Numbered from the stretch's first letter, positions 45,578-54,593 are shown. The stretch is 64,000 bases of DNA from DATMNR01 sp963702765 (GCA_963702765.1 CAVPEB010000021.1:62001-126000), one strand, 5' to 3'. Notes: generated by a model from the letters alone, not told the origin. Program-made: numbers and translations.

Positions 45578-47074
45578 TTAGTTAGAAGAGGTATTCCATA
45601 TACCGGATTCACCTGTGAACTGCCTTTGCTGGTTAAGGGCTTTAAAGGTCCCAGTAATATCACCTCCTATTTTGATGTCACCATCAAAGGAAAGGAATGA
45701 TAAACCACCCAGTACGGTCACGGTGAATTGGAGATGGCCTTCGCGAGTGACTGTCCCTGTGAAAGGGCCAGCCATACCAAGGCCCTGGAAGTAACCTGTA
45801 ATGTACCCATTGTTCTGGTGAAGTTGTGTGAGGAACAAACCTGATCTTTCGTTATTCAGCAGGTCAAGAACAGTACCCGAGTAGGAATGGCTCATAGTTG
45901 GATACGCGGAAACGCTTGTTGCAGTGTTAAAAGGAGTCGTTGAACGAGGTGTGGTTTGCGCAAGCGTAGATGTAGCTCGATTGGAGGTAGAAGAAGCACT
46001 ATGATTTTGAAAGGCGAACGCGACAAGAGCAGTTCCAATAGCCAGCACCAGAATGACAGCAAGAACGATAAAGAAGCTTGCACTTCTCTTTGATTTCGGA
46101 GGTTGGGTCAGAATAGGTAAAGCTGGAAGTGGGGTTTCCAAAGGTTTGGGTTGTTGTTTAGGAACACCTGGAAGCTTTGCAGGAACCTGTGGTTTTACAA
46201 GAGGAGAGTCTGCTTGCCTTTGGGCAGTAGGATTGTTCAACTCCCGCCAGAAATCCTCGACTGAATCGAAACGATCAACGCTGCTGATGCTCATGGCCTT
46301 CTCAATAGCCATTGAGGTCGCCCATGGCACAGATGGCACGACGAGGTGCGCTGGTACGAGAGGGTCAATTCCCTTACTTCCTGTTACTCGTGTTATGGCA
46401 TCAGCAGGTATAGTGCCAGTTAGTATTGTGTATAGCGTTGCTCCAAGGCCATACAGATCTGTACGAGGATTAGTGCCGCTGCCATATTGCTCTGGCGCTG
46501 CGAAACCAGGCGAACCATGCCGAATAATGGTGGTAGTGCTATCTTTGATATACTCTTTCGCAAGGCCAAAATCAACGAGAACGGCCTCACCACCTCTCGT
46601 TGAGACGATGATGTTGGATGGCTTGATATCTCTGTGAACGATGGGTGGATTTTGGCTGTGTAAATAGATCAGCGCATCTACGATAGGTTTCATAATAGCA
46701 AGCACAAGGGGTAATGAAAAACATCGTTCTGGTTGCTCGAGGCGCAAGATGTCCAGATTTTGCCCTTCGATGTAATCCATGAGCATATATACTCGTTTGA
46801 GTTTTTCATATTCAAACACCTTGTACACATGGGGTAATGCTCTGTGATTGAGTCTTTTGAGCACCTCTGCTTCAAATATGAAGCGTTCGCGCTCTTGTGA
46901 GTTAGGATCAATGACCTCTTTGAGAGCAAATCGCTGCTCGTTGACGTGTCGATCCCTGACGAGGTAGACAGCGCCGAATCCCCCTTTGCCAAGAAGACTT
47001 TCAATGATGTATCGTTCTCCATCAGGGTGTTGGATTGTGGCTCCAACGGGTAGCACCATCTGTTCTTGTAGCAC
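45578..47074 (-). CDS. Transmembrane serine/threonine protein kinase
   Basis: The protein has 498 residues, GTG start after GAGG. The kinase domain (about residues 20-275) is complete: LLGKGGFGAVYLV, catalytic Lys in FALKEV, IVHRDIKPSNI, LVDFGLAKEY and GSPGFAAPEQYGSGTNPRTDLYGLG. A Pro-rich linker, one transmembrane helix (ASFFIVLAVILVLAIGTALVAFA) and a Ser/Thr-rich stalk follow. The extracellular end is a beta-rich domain of about 85 residues with repeated GxFTGTVT/GDITGTFKAL motifs. This is the PknB-like layout, with an unusual non-PASTA sensor domain. The signal is unknown. Confidence 0.92.
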   Translation of the reverse strand: MLQEQMVLPVGATIQHPDGERYIIESLLGKGGFGAVYLVRDRHVNEQRFALKEVIDPNSQERERFIFEAEVLKRLNHRALPHVYKVFEYEKLKRVYMLMDYIEGQNLDILRLEQPERCFSLPLVLAIMKPIVDALIYLHSQNPPIVHRDIKPSNIIVSTRGGEAVLVDFGLAKEYIKDSTTTIIRHGSPGFAAPEQYGSGTNPRTDLYGLGATLYTILTGTIPADAITRVTGSKGIDPLVPAHLVVPSVPWATSMAIEKAMSISSVDRFDSVEDFWRELNNPTAQRQADSPLVKPQVPAKLPGVPKQQPKPLETPLPALPILTQPPKSKRSASFFIVLAVILVLAIGTALVAFAFQNHSASSTSNRATSTLAQTTPRSTTPFNTATSVSAYPTMSHSYSGTVLDLLNNERSGLFLTQLHQNNGYITGYFQGLGMAGPFTGTVTREGHLQFTVTVLGGLSFLSFDGDIKIGGDITGTFKALNQQRQFTGESGIWNTSSN

Positions 47075-47403
47075 GCTTTACCTCGCATACACATACAATT
47101 ATCAGTTCATTATTGGTTGAGCTTTCTAGTTGAAACTCGCAATATATTACTAAATTATGCGCGAAAAGTCAATTATTTTTGCATCTGATGTGTCTTTTTG
47201 TAGTAATTTGTTGAGCTTATAATAAATCTCAAAGAGAGACATCGCGTACAAGCCTTCTCAGTGAAAATAAGCTCAACAACATTCTATTTAAAATATAAAC
47301 AAAAAATAGTTACTAAATTTCAAATAAATCGTATGTAATAAACAGAAGTAATATATAGTATAGATGCGATTAAAACGTACAATTTATGGAAGGAGATGCA
47401 ACA
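47075..47403. other. AT-rich divergent promoter region
   Basis: This 329-base, strongly AT-rich gap lies between the divergent kinase and DUF4397 genes. TATAAT occurs at 47218-47223 but without a good -35 partner. It probably holds both promoters; no other structure is visible. Confidence 0.45.
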
Positions 47404-48261
47404 GTGAAGATGAAACGTACTTCAGGTTTATTTGCTGGTCGTGTATGTCTAGCGTTTGGAATCATGTGCATGATTGCTTTTGCTGCTCTCTTTGGTTTAC
47501 AGAGGTATTCTGCATCAGCAGCAAGCCCCTCTTACGTGCGCGTTATCCATGCTTCGCCTTTTGTTGGAACCGCTGACGTCTTTGTTGATGGCACGAAGTT
47601 GCTCAGTAGTTTCCAGTTCGGCGCTGTTACGGACTATGTTGCCATTCCAGCGGGACCTCACAAGGTGCAAATCGCCCTGGTTGGGAAAGGAATTGGCGCA
47701 TCGGTTATTTCAGAAACATTAGCTGTCAGTCCTGGTGTTGCCTACACGGTAGCTGCTACAGGTGCGACGCCATCGAGTCTCGCCCTGCAAGTCTTCATTG
47801 ATAATAATCTTCTTTCTCCAGGTACTGCCAAAGTGCGGTTGTATCAGCTTTCTCCAGATGCTGGTTCGGTGAGTTTGGATACTGGCGGCAATGCACTGTT
47901 ATGGGGTGTTGGCTACCAGAGTGCCAGTAACTACCTCTCGATATCAGCAGGCTCTTATACCATAGGTGTGGATGCTTCTAACAATGCATCTCTACATGTT
48001 TCAGCAACGCTGAAGGCCAATACTGTGACAAGTGTTTTCGTTGTCGGGCTTGTGCATGGTACACCAAATATTCAGCTTGTTACTGCGCAGGTTCAGGGTC
48101 TTCCTGGCGTTCCAAACACAGGGAGTGATCCAAATGCGATTACTCAGGAGAACAATGTACAGCCTCTGACCGGGTGGACATGGCTGGTAGGGTGTTTGTC
48201 GCTCTTACTGATCGGCAGTGGTATGTTCGTGCGACGTCTCGTAGCGAAGCGATACAATTGA
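47404..48261 (+). CDS. DUF4397 surface protein with a sortase-type C-terminal signal
   Basis: The start at GTG 47404 is chosen because AAGGAG lies eight bases upstream; an ATG at 47386 overlaps that site. The 285 residues begin with a signal peptide (CLAFGIMCMIAFAALFGL). Two DUF4397 beta-sandwich units follow (SYVRVIHASPFVGTADVFVDG, TAKVRLYQLSPDAGSVSLD). The C-terminus has VPNTG at 236-240, a hydrophobic span (258-276) and the basic tail RRLVAKR. This is the layout of a sortase substrate, though the gap between motif and helix is rather long. A class F sortase gene follows after 22 bases, so the two are probably a substrate-enzyme pair. Confidence 0.85.
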   Translation: MKMKRTSGLFAGRVCLAFGIMCMIAFAALFGLQRYSASAASPSYVRVIHASPFVGTADVFVDGTKLLSSFQFGAVTDYVAIPAGPHKVQIALVGKGIGASVISETLAVSPGVAYTVAATGATPSSLALQVFIDNNLLSPGTAKVRLYQLSPDAGSVSLDTGGNALLWGVGYQSASNYLSISAGSYTIGVDASNNASLHVSATLKANTVTSVFVVGLVHGTPNIQLVTAQVQGLPGVPNTGSDPNAITQENNVQPLTGWTWLVGCLSLLLIGSGMFVRRLVAKRYN

Positions 48262-48283
48262 TCGTGCGGAGGTTGAGCGTCTT

Positions 48284-48904
48284 ATGCATGCTTTCCGATT
48301 GAGAGCGTGCCTCTTGCCTATAGTCATGGTATTGGCATTATCTGCATGTGCCTCTGCTTCAGTTTCTGAAGCACCGGAAATACGCGTGTCACACATAATT
48401 AATGCCAATGCCATGTCAAAAGTTCTTCCAGAAGAGAAAGTGGATTCAGCATTGAATCCAGTGCGTCTGATCATACCCGCTATTGATATCAATGCTTTTG
48501 TTGAGGATGTAGGCACACAGGCGAATGCGGATTTAGCGACGCCATCGCAAAACCCTTGGCTGGATGTTGGCTGGTACAATCTGGGACCACGACCTGGTGA
48601 ACGAGGAAGCGCCGTAATTGATGGGCACCTTGATCGTCCAGGTGGATTTCCAGCAGTGTTCTGGCAATTACGCGATTTGCATGTGGGTGATGAAGTGCTG
48701 GTGAAGAATAGTTCGGGGAAAACATTACGTTTCCAGGTGACACGCATTGAGCTTTATGCGCCGCAAGATGCGCCTATTCAAGACATTTTTGGTAATTCGG
48801 GAGGTACGTTTCTCAATTTAATCACCTGCGCCGGAGATTGGATTCCCAGTCAGCATCAAACGAATTTGCGGCTGGTGGTCTATACGTCTTTAATGAAGGT
48901 GTAA
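48284..48904 (+). CDS. Class F sortase, predicted lipoprotein
   Basis: This 206-residue transpeptidase would cleave a sorting motif and attach the protein to a surface nucleophile. The sortase core has the catalytic triad: His115 in SAVIDGHLDRPGG, Cys182 in LNLITCAGDW and Arg196 in TNLRLVVYT. The small size and motif style match class F (SrtF). The N-terminus reads as a lipoprotein signal with lipobox LSAC (Cys22), so the enzyme would be lipid-anchored rather than held by a transmembrane helix. It lies 22 bases after the likely DUF4397 substrate and ends at a strong terminator. Confidence 0.88.
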   Translation: MHAFRLRACLLPIVMVLALSACASASVSEAPEIRVSHIINANAMSKVLPEEKVDSALNPVRLIIPAIDINAFVEDVGTQANADLATPSQNPWLDVGWYNLGPRPGERGSAVIDGHLDRPGGFPAVFWQLRDLHVGDEVLVKNSSGKTLRFQVTRIELYAPQDAPIQDIFGNSGGTFLNLITCAGDWIPSQHQTNLRLVVYTSLMKV

Positions 48905-48907
48905 TAC

Positions 48908-48962
48908 ATAAATGAAGCGAACAGCAGAGCAGCCTGGCTGCTCTGCTGTTCGCTTCATTTAT
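48908..48962. terminator. Very strong bidirectional terminator hairpin
   Basis: A perfect stem of about 26 pairs (core AATGAAGCGAACAGCAGAGC at 48911-48930) closes over a three-base loop at 48934-48936. It lies between the convergent sortase and ppdK stops. A/T-rich flanks on both sides (ACATA, TTTATTTT) let it work in both directions. Confidence 0.9.
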
Positions 48963-48963
48963 T

Positions 48964-51744
48964 TTATTTGTCTCTTTCTCCACCAGTCAGAGCAGCTTGA
49001 GCGGCGGCCAATCTCGCGACAGGCACGCGGAAAGGCGAGCAACTCACGTAATCCAACCCGATCTCGTGGCAGAACTCGATACTGTTAGGATCGCCGCCAT
49101 GTTCGCCACAGATACCCACTTCCAGGTCTGGGTTGGCTTTTCGCCCGTTCTCAACGGCCATACGCACCAATTGCCCCACGCCGTCACGGTCGAGTGTTTG
49201 GAAGGGATTGGTAGCAAGAATTTTGACCCTCTCCTTTGCTCCTGGCTCCTCCAACCCATCGACGTACTTCAGCAGGAACTTGCCCTCGGCATCGTCACGG
49301 CTGATGCCAAAGGTCGTCTGAGTCAGGTCATTCGTGCCAAAGCTGAAGAATTCGGCTACCGTTGCAATCTGGCCAGCAGTCAGCGCAGCTCTTGGAAGTT
49401 CGATCATTGTTCCGAACTTATATGCAACAGCAGAACCAACCTCAGAAGTGATCTCCTCCGCCACTGCCTCAAGCTGTCGTCGAACTTCCTTCAACTCATT
49501 CACGTGACTGACCAGCGGAATCATGATCTTTGGATGGATCTTTTTCCCCTCTCTGGCAAGTTCTAGCGCTGCCTCCAGGATTGCTCGAGTCTGCATCACA
49601 TTAATCTCTGGATAAAGCAGTCCCAACCTGCAACCACGCAAGCCGAGCATGGGGTTCATCTCGCGCATCGCTCCCACTGCTTCTAGCATCTTGCGTTTCT
49701 CTTCCAGCTCTTTTGGATTGCTTCCATTTGTTTCCAGACGTGTCACATCTACCAGCAATTCTTCGTAGGAAGGCAAGAATTCATGCAGTGGCGGGTCAAT
49801 CAAGCGAATGACAACCGGGTAACCCTCGCCAGTCTTGGGGTTTATCATTGCCTCGAAGATGCCTTTGAAGTCGCTGCGCTGGTATGGCAACAGTAGGTCA
49901 AGCGCTTCCTGGCGCTCTTCCTTGCTCTCTGCCAGGATCATCTTCTGCACGATTGGGAGGCGCTCTTGCTCCATAAACATATGCTCGGTACGGCAGAGTC
50001 CAATGCCTTGGGCGCCGAATGTAATAGCACGTTTGGCATCGCGGGGATAATCAGCATTTGCCCACACGCCCAACGTGCGTATTGTATCTGCCCACTCTAG
50101 TAATTGCTTCAGGTCTGTCTCTTGATCAAAGTCGGCGTCAACAGTCTTGATAACGCCAGCGAAAACCTGTCCGGTCGCGCCATCTATTGAGATATCATCT
50201 CCTTCATGGATGACGATATCAGAGCCAAGCACGCGGAAAAGACGCTCTTCCTCGTGGACGCGAATACCCTCAGTTCCTGCGACACATGGCAGGCCAAGGC
50301 CACGCGCTACTACTGCCGCGTGGCTCGTGGCGCCTCCGCGTGCAGTCAATATGCCCTTGGCAACCAGCATCCCATGCACATCATCGGGGCTGGTTTCGGG
50401 GCGCACCAGCACGACTGAGATGCCTGCTTTGCCAAGTTGTTCTGCGCGGTCGGCATCAAAGATAGCTTTGCCGGAAGCAGCCCCAGGTGAAGCATTCAGG
50501 CCTTTGGCCAGCAGTCTGCCTTCCTCTTCAGCCTTCAGCTTTTCTGACTCATCGAAGCGAGGCAGCAATAAATGATAGACCTGGATTGGCTCGACACGCT
50601 TGACCGCTTCTTGTTCGTTGATTAAGCCCTCGTTTACCATATCGACAGCTATTTTGACAGCCGCCTGAGCTGTGCGCTTGCCTGCACGTGTTTGAAGCAT
50701 GTAGAGATGGCCTTTCTCGACCGTGAATTCCATGTCCTGCATATCTCTATAGTGCTGCTCGAGCCGGCGCGCTATTTCCTTGAATTGCTCATAGACATGT
50801 GGCAAGTCTTCTTGTAAACGAGCGATCTTCGAAGGGGTACGGATGCCAGCCACAACATCCTCACCTTGAGCATTTAAGAGATATTCGCCGTAAAGTTGAT
50901 TGTCTCCTGTGCTGGGATTGCGTGTGAAAGCCACTCCGGTACCGCTATCGTTACCCATGTTGCCGAAGACCATACTCTGCACATTGACGGCCGTTCCAAG
51001 GGTATGCGCAATTTTGTTGAAGTTGCGATAGTCGATAGCTCGCTTGTTGTTCCACGATGAAAATACAGCCTCGATAGCCTTTTGCAGCTGCGAGTTGACA
51101 TTTGTGGGGAATGGTTCACCAGACTGGCGTTCAGCGATCTGCTTAAATTCGCCAACAAGCTTTTTTAGAGCATCGGCGGGAATCTCTGCATCAGTTGCTA
51201 CCCCGGCCTGCTTTTTGTAGTTGTCGAGTACCTGCTCAAAATCTTTCGGGTCGGTATCAAGGACGATCTTGCTGAACATCTGAATGAAACGACGATAAGC
51301 ATCGTAGGCGAATCGCTCGTCTCCTGTTAGCTTCACCAGGCCTTTTACCGTCTCATCGTTTATACCAAGGTTCAGTACTGTATCCATCATTCCAGGCATT
51401 GAGAATTTAGCGCCCGAACGTACCGACACCAGCAGTGGATTCTCCTGCTTACCAAAACCTTTGCCAGTTTGTTGCTCAACGATCTTGATACCTTCGCGCA
51501 CTTGTTCCCACAGTCCCTGAGGAAACTGTTTGTCTGAGTCATAATACGCGTTACATGCTTCAGTAGTAATCGTAAAGCCTGGAGGAACAGGAAGTCCCGC
51601 ATTTGTCATCTCCGCTACACCCGCGCCTTTGCCTCCTAGCAATTCGCGCATAGTGGCGTTGCCTTCACTAAATAAGTACACCCATTTGTTTGGTGACTGT
51701 TTCACAGCCTCATCCAGGCCTGAACGTGTAATTTGTTGTGTCAC
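48964..51744 (-). CDS. ppdK: Pyruvate, phosphate dikinase
   Basis: PPDK interconverts pyruvate, ATP and phosphate with PEP, AMP and pyrophosphate. The GTG at 51744 (VTQQITRSGLDEA) follows GGGAGG by six bases and is preferred to the longer frame starting at 51798. The 926 residues show the ATP-grasp N-domain (LLGGKGAGVAEMTNAGLPVPPGF), the swivelling His domain with GGATSHAAVVARGLGLPCV (catalytic His) and the PEP/pyruvate barrel with GLCRTEHMF, MLGLRGCRLG, FGTNDLTQTTFGISRDD and VGICGEHGGDP (catalytic Cys). It is complete, of normal length and single-copy here. Its 3' end meets the shared terminator. Confidence 0.95.
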   Translation of the reverse strand: MTQQITRSGLDEAVKQSPNKWVYLFSEGNATMRELLGGKGAGVAEMTNAGLPVPPGFTITTEACNAYYDSDKQFPQGLWEQVREGIKIVEQQTGKGFGKQENPLLVSVRSGAKFSMPGMMDTVLNLGINDETVKGLVKLTGDERFAYDAYRRFIQMFSKIVLDTDPKDFEQVLDNYKKQAGVATDAEIPADALKKLVGEFKQIAERQSGEPFPTNVNSQLQKAIEAVFSSWNNKRAIDYRNFNKIAHTLGTAVNVQSMVFGNMGNDSGTGVAFTRNPSTGDNQLYGEYLLNAQGEDVVAGIRTPSKIARLQEDLPHVYEQFKEIARRLEQHYRDMQDMEFTVEKGHLYMLQTRAGKRTAQAAVKIAVDMVNEGLINEQEAVKRVEPIQVYHLLLPRFDESEKLKAEEEGRLLAKGLNASPGAASGKAIFDADRAEQLGKAGISVVLVRPETSPDDVHGMLVAKGILTARGGATSHAAVVARGLGLPCVAGTEGIRVHEEERLFRVLGSDIVIHEGDDISIDGATGQVFAGVIKTVDADFDQETDLKQLLEWADTIRTLGVWANADYPRDAKRAITFGAQGIGLCRTEHMFMEQERLPIVQKMILAESKEERQEALDLLLPYQRSDFKGIFEAMINPKTGEGYPVVIRLIDPPLHEFLPSYEELLVDVTRLETNGSNPKELEEKRKMLEAVGAMREMNPMLGLRGCRLGLLYPEINVMQTRAILEAALELAREGKKIHPKIMIPLVSHVNELKEVRRQLEAVAEEITSEVGSAVAYKFGTMIELPRAALTAGQIATVAEFFSFGTNDLTQTTFGISRDDAEGKFLLKYVDGLEEPGAKERVKILATNPFQTLDRDGVGQLVRMAVENGRKANPDLEVGICGEHGGDPNSIEFCHEIGLDYVSCSPFRVPVARLAAAQAALTGGERDK

Positions 51745-51767
51745 AAAAATCCTCCCAAAGTGAAATA

Positions 51768-52367
51768 TTATGCGTTCAACACTATTGCTCTTACCCAACT
51801 TAATACGTGGCGAGCGCTCTGAATGTAACTACTGGCCTGTTCGGCACTGATCACCTCATCGGCCTCTTCAGGTGGTGTCTCGGCGTGAAATGCCTCAGGA
51901 TGGAACGGCGTCAAAATCGCCAATTCTTCTAGAATCTCATCAGGCGCTCCTACCAATACTCCTAGCGCTCGCAAATCGTGGTCATACATGCTTCGACGGC
52001 CAAAACGCAGCAAACTTACCGATTGAGTGGCTTTTTCTGCTGCCTGATTACAAAAATCTGCACATGCAAAATGTCTTCCGAGACCCAACTCAACTCCCGA
52101 TGTTGCCATGTCCTGTGCAGCTTCGGCAAATAGCCCCAATGCTCCCTGGAGATCACCCTCGGTCGGAACTTCGTCGTCCTCGTCCTCATCTTTATACTTA
52201 TAAGGTTGCGATCGAGGAAGAACTGTTGGTTGAGAAAGGCTTACGCCATTTTCAAGCAAGCGTTCCAGTTCTTCATCGCTCTGATGTGTAACTTTTTGGT
52301 TGTGTAGGGTTAGTTCATCCTGGCTGGAGTCTTTGTATTTTCCATTATTAGCATTGGTTAGTGGCAT
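51768..52367 (-). CDS. HEPN-domain protein
   Basis: The start at 52367 (MPLTNANNGK) is chosen because AAGGA precedes it at 11 bases; the longer frame adds a non-conserved stretch. The 199 residues have a disordered acidic N-terminal half (YKDEDEDDEVPTEGD). The C-terminal HEPN four-helix domain shows HFACADFCNQAAEKATQSV and RRSMYDHDLRALG; the latter resembles the Rx4-6H motif. ILTPFHPEAF and SYIQSARHVLSWVRAIV complete the fold. HEPN proteins are often RNases or nucleotidyltransferase partners, but no MNT gene is nearby. It lies 23 bases upstream of ppdK and may share its transcript. Confidence 0.75.
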   Translation of the reverse strand: MPLTNANNGKYKDSSQDELTLHNQKVTHQSDEELERLLENGVSLSQPTVLPRSQPYKYKDEDEDDEVPTEGDLQGALGLFAEAAQDMATSGVELGLGRHFACADFCNQAAEKATQSVSLLRFGRRSMYDHDLRALGVLVGAPDEILEELAILTPFHPEAFHAETPPEEADEVISAEQASSYIQSARHVLSWVRAIVLNA

Positions 52368-52504
52368 AGTAGGTTGTGTCCTTGCATGCTTGATTCGTAT
52401 TTCAAATACCCTGCTTATATTATTCCCCGTATGGCATCGTGTCAATGCTCATCATGTGGCATTCGAGCATTAATCTCACTGTGAGCATGTGGCCCACGAG
52501 ATAA

Positions 52505-52566
52505 AAAGAAATTTTCGGTGATACCCCGAACCCCGGCAGAAGGCCGCAGCCCGCTGCACTCCGGTT
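52505..52566. repeat. REP-like repeat, second copy
   Basis: ATACCCCGAACCCCGGCAGAA followed by GGCCGCAGCCCGCTGCACTCC (each quoted in part: CCCCGAACCCCGGCAG, GCTGCACTCCGG) follows the same pattern as 7960-8005. Both sit beyond the 5' end of a minus-strand gene. Confidence 0.55.
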
Positions 52567-52730
52567 ATTGATGAATGTCAGTTGGTATCTCGTTTTTACC
52601 ATGTGGATGGAACTTCTATGATCCAGGTATCGTCATAACTATGTGAGCAGTAGTGGGGATGTAAAAAAAGGACCAGGAGTGACAATGAAGGTTGCCAATA
52701 GACATCAACATAAGAAAAGCTCATCGACAT

Positions 52731-52888
52731 CCGTAGGGGCGAGAGTGGATGATGTGGGGTTGGGTGGGCCTTTATGGTCGCCCGCCGTGGTTCGCCTGAG
52801 GACATCGGCTCATCCATGCACGGGCGACCATAAAGGCCCGCCACTCGTCCACCCAACCGCCCTCGCCCATACAGAATCTCGATTGAGG
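52731..52888. repeat. Dispersed 158-base hairpin repeat (GGGCGACCATA family)
   Basis: The outer arm GTAGGGGCGAG pairs with CTCGCCCATAC, and the inner arm GGCCTTTATGGTCGCCCG pairs with CGGGCGACCATAAAGGCC, with TTGGGTGG/CCACCCAA between. It forms one long imperfect hairpin with no coding capacity. A second complete copy is at 63022-63189 and fragments are at 14514-14790. It fills most of the 569-base gap between the HEPN and BNR genes. Non-autonomous mobile repeat is the likely nature; no target duplication was identified. Confidence 0.75.
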
Positions 52889-52936
52889 TTTAGATTGATG
52901 TTATAGACGGACTTCCTCATTTGAAGGAGAACGGAT

Positions 52937-54487
52937 ATGAAGATACAGGAAACTGATAATACTGGCCAACAGGTTACTCCTTCTTTGCCTTCTCAACCGA
53001 AGCGCAATCGCTGGTTGGCTGGCATTGGAGCAATCATTGTTGTGATCTTGTTAGTTGGCCTGAGTACACTTCTATTTGCTCAGTTAAGGCAACATCAAGC
53101 TGCTCAAACCTCTCCCACGCCACCAGCAGGGCGCTGGCAACAGGTGCTGAAGGGCTATACACTCATCTCGATCACCTCTGCCCATAGTGATCCTGCTATC
53201 ATGTACGCATGTGTCTCTCGAGGAACACCAGACGGATCCTCACAAAGTAATACAAATACTTTTACTATACTTCGTAGCGCTGATTTTGGTGATCACTGGC
53301 AAGATATCGGGAGGAATGTTGTAGCAGGTGATACGTGTCAACTTGCCGTCAATAGTGAGAACAGCGACGATATCTATGCTGTTAGTTATGGAAATTCATT
53401 GCCAAATCCCGCGCAGTTGAAACATAGTCAGGATGGTGGCAAGACATGGGAAACGATTTTACCACTCATGCATGTTTCTTCGCTCCAGGCTCCCGTCCAA
53501 TGGGCTATTCAGCAAATGCAGGTTGAAGGTAACCATCTCTTTGGCATTCAGATGATCGTGTCTCGAGCGCTTCCTGCTGGCACACCTATAAAAGCTTTCC
53601 CGTATCCAGCGCCACGTTTGGCTACAAGTGTTGATGGTGGGCATAACTGGACGATCATCGATGATCAGTTATCCGCTCAAAGGCTTGGTGTGCATAGTTA
53701 TGCCGTTGATCCTGACAATTCCAACACTATCTACGAACTCATTGGCACTTCGCTGCTACCCATCGAACTGAGAAGTGTTCCAACGTATGACCCGCTACCA
53801 ATTATTGGAATAAATCAGGAACTCTACAAAACTACCGATGGAGGAGCGACCTGGCAATCTGTACTCAACAAACATTCCTTATGCATCACAAGTACAACTT
53901 GCTGCTGGCAATCCGCAGGTGATCTATATAGGAGGCACTATAGGCCCGCTTCCTCTTCTACCAGAGTTCCACGACAATCTAATCCAGTGGAAATAGGTTC
54001 GTTTCACTTGCAAATGAGTACTAATAGTGGCTCAACCTGGCGTAATGTAGTTATACCCTCTGATATGCAGAGTATTCAGAACTGGTTTGTAAGTTCTGTA
54101 GGTCAGGTGTACACATCTCCCACCATATCATTCACCAGCCAGCCAACAGTCATTCCAGGCACTATCGAGCCAGCAACGCCCGTTTCAAATCCAAATAGTA
54201 CACCTCAAACCCGAGTACCCCCCGTAGGTGCCGATGTATCGGGCACATCGCCGATTTATCGGCCTGCGTCCTTTGTTAAGTTCAACTTCCATGCAACTCA
54301 ATTTGCACCATCGCAATTTATTCGACGGTACGATCCCACTACTAACAGTTGGAGCAATGTTACAAATCCTCCGACTACTGGTTTCATGCTTCAACTTACA
54401 TCTGCACAATCTAGCAACGGAACTGTGCTCTGGTACGTTGGTATGGGCAGTAATAGTGAAGAAACCTTGTACCGCTACGTGGTGTAG
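52937..54487 (+). CDS. Membrane-anchored BNR/sialidase-like repeat protein
   Basis: The protein has 516 residues, start after GAAGGAGAACGG. A short cytoplasmic part and one N-terminal helix (WLAGIGAIIVVILLVGLSTLLFA) anchor an extracytoplasmic domain of BNR/Asp-box type repeats (SADFGDHWQDIG, SQDGGKTWETIL, SVDGGHNWTIID, TTDGGATWQSVL, STNSGSTWRNVV). Between 53873 and 53990 the open frame does not resemble the family, whereas another frame reads PYASQVQLAAGNPQVIYIGG. One A fewer at 53870-53872 and one more at 53991-53993 restores a continuous propeller. No sialidase active site is visible, so it is probably a binding or sensing propeller. Confidence 0.82.
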   Translation: MKIQETDNTGQQVTPSLPSQPKRNRWLAGIGAIIVVILLVGLSTLLFAQLRQHQAAQTSPTPPAGRWQQVLKGYTLISITSAHSDPAIMYACVSRGTPDGSSQSNTNTFTILRSADFGDHWQDIGRNVVAGDTCQLAVNSENSDDIYAVSYGNSLPNPAQLKHSQDGGKTWETILPLMHVSSLQAPVQWAIQQMQVEGNHLFGIQMIVSRALPAGTPIKAFPYPAPRLATSVDGGHNWTIIDDQLSAQRLGVHSYAVDPDNSNTIYELIGTSLLPIELRSVPTYDPLPIIGINQELYKTTDGGATWQSVLNKHSLCITSTTCCWQSAGDLYRRHYRPASSSTRVPRQSNPVEIGSFHLQMSTNSGSTWRNVVIPSDMQSIQNWFVSSVGQVYTSPTISFTSQPTVIPGTIEPATPVSNPNSTPQTRVPPVGADVSGTSPIYRPASFVKFNFHATQFAPSQFIRRYDPTTNSWSNVTNPPTTGFMLQLTSAQSSNGTVLWYVGMGSNSEETLYRYVV

Positions 54488-54537
54488 ATCTTACACTTCT
54501 CCAACACCGCTCTTCACACTTCATTCCAGGATGAATG

Positions 54538-54593
54538 TTCCTAAAAATTAGGAACCCATTCCCTACCGCCTGGGAAATACCCCTGTGTATAGT
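54538..54593 (+). promoter_or_regulatory. Paired palindromes and -10 box upstream of the first sensor gene
   Basis: TTCCTAA-AAA-TTAGGAA (54538-54554) is followed by ATTCCC...GGGAAAT (54558-54578; spacer TACCGCCT) and TATAGT (54588-54593). The same series with the same spacing occurs at 57472-57528. No sigma-70 -35 box is seen at the right distance, so an activator bound at the palindromes is likely. The NarL-type regulator at the end of the cluster is the obvious candidate, by inference. Confidence 0.65.

Noticed and set aside
47195..47223. A sigma-70 promoter using TATAAT at 47218
   Set aside because: The matching -35 position reads TTTTTG and the gene start is 180 bases away, so the match is probably due to A/T richness.
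48997..49566. A 189-codon plus-strand frame
   Set aside because: Antisense to the conserved C-terminal barrel of pyruvate phosphate dikinase.
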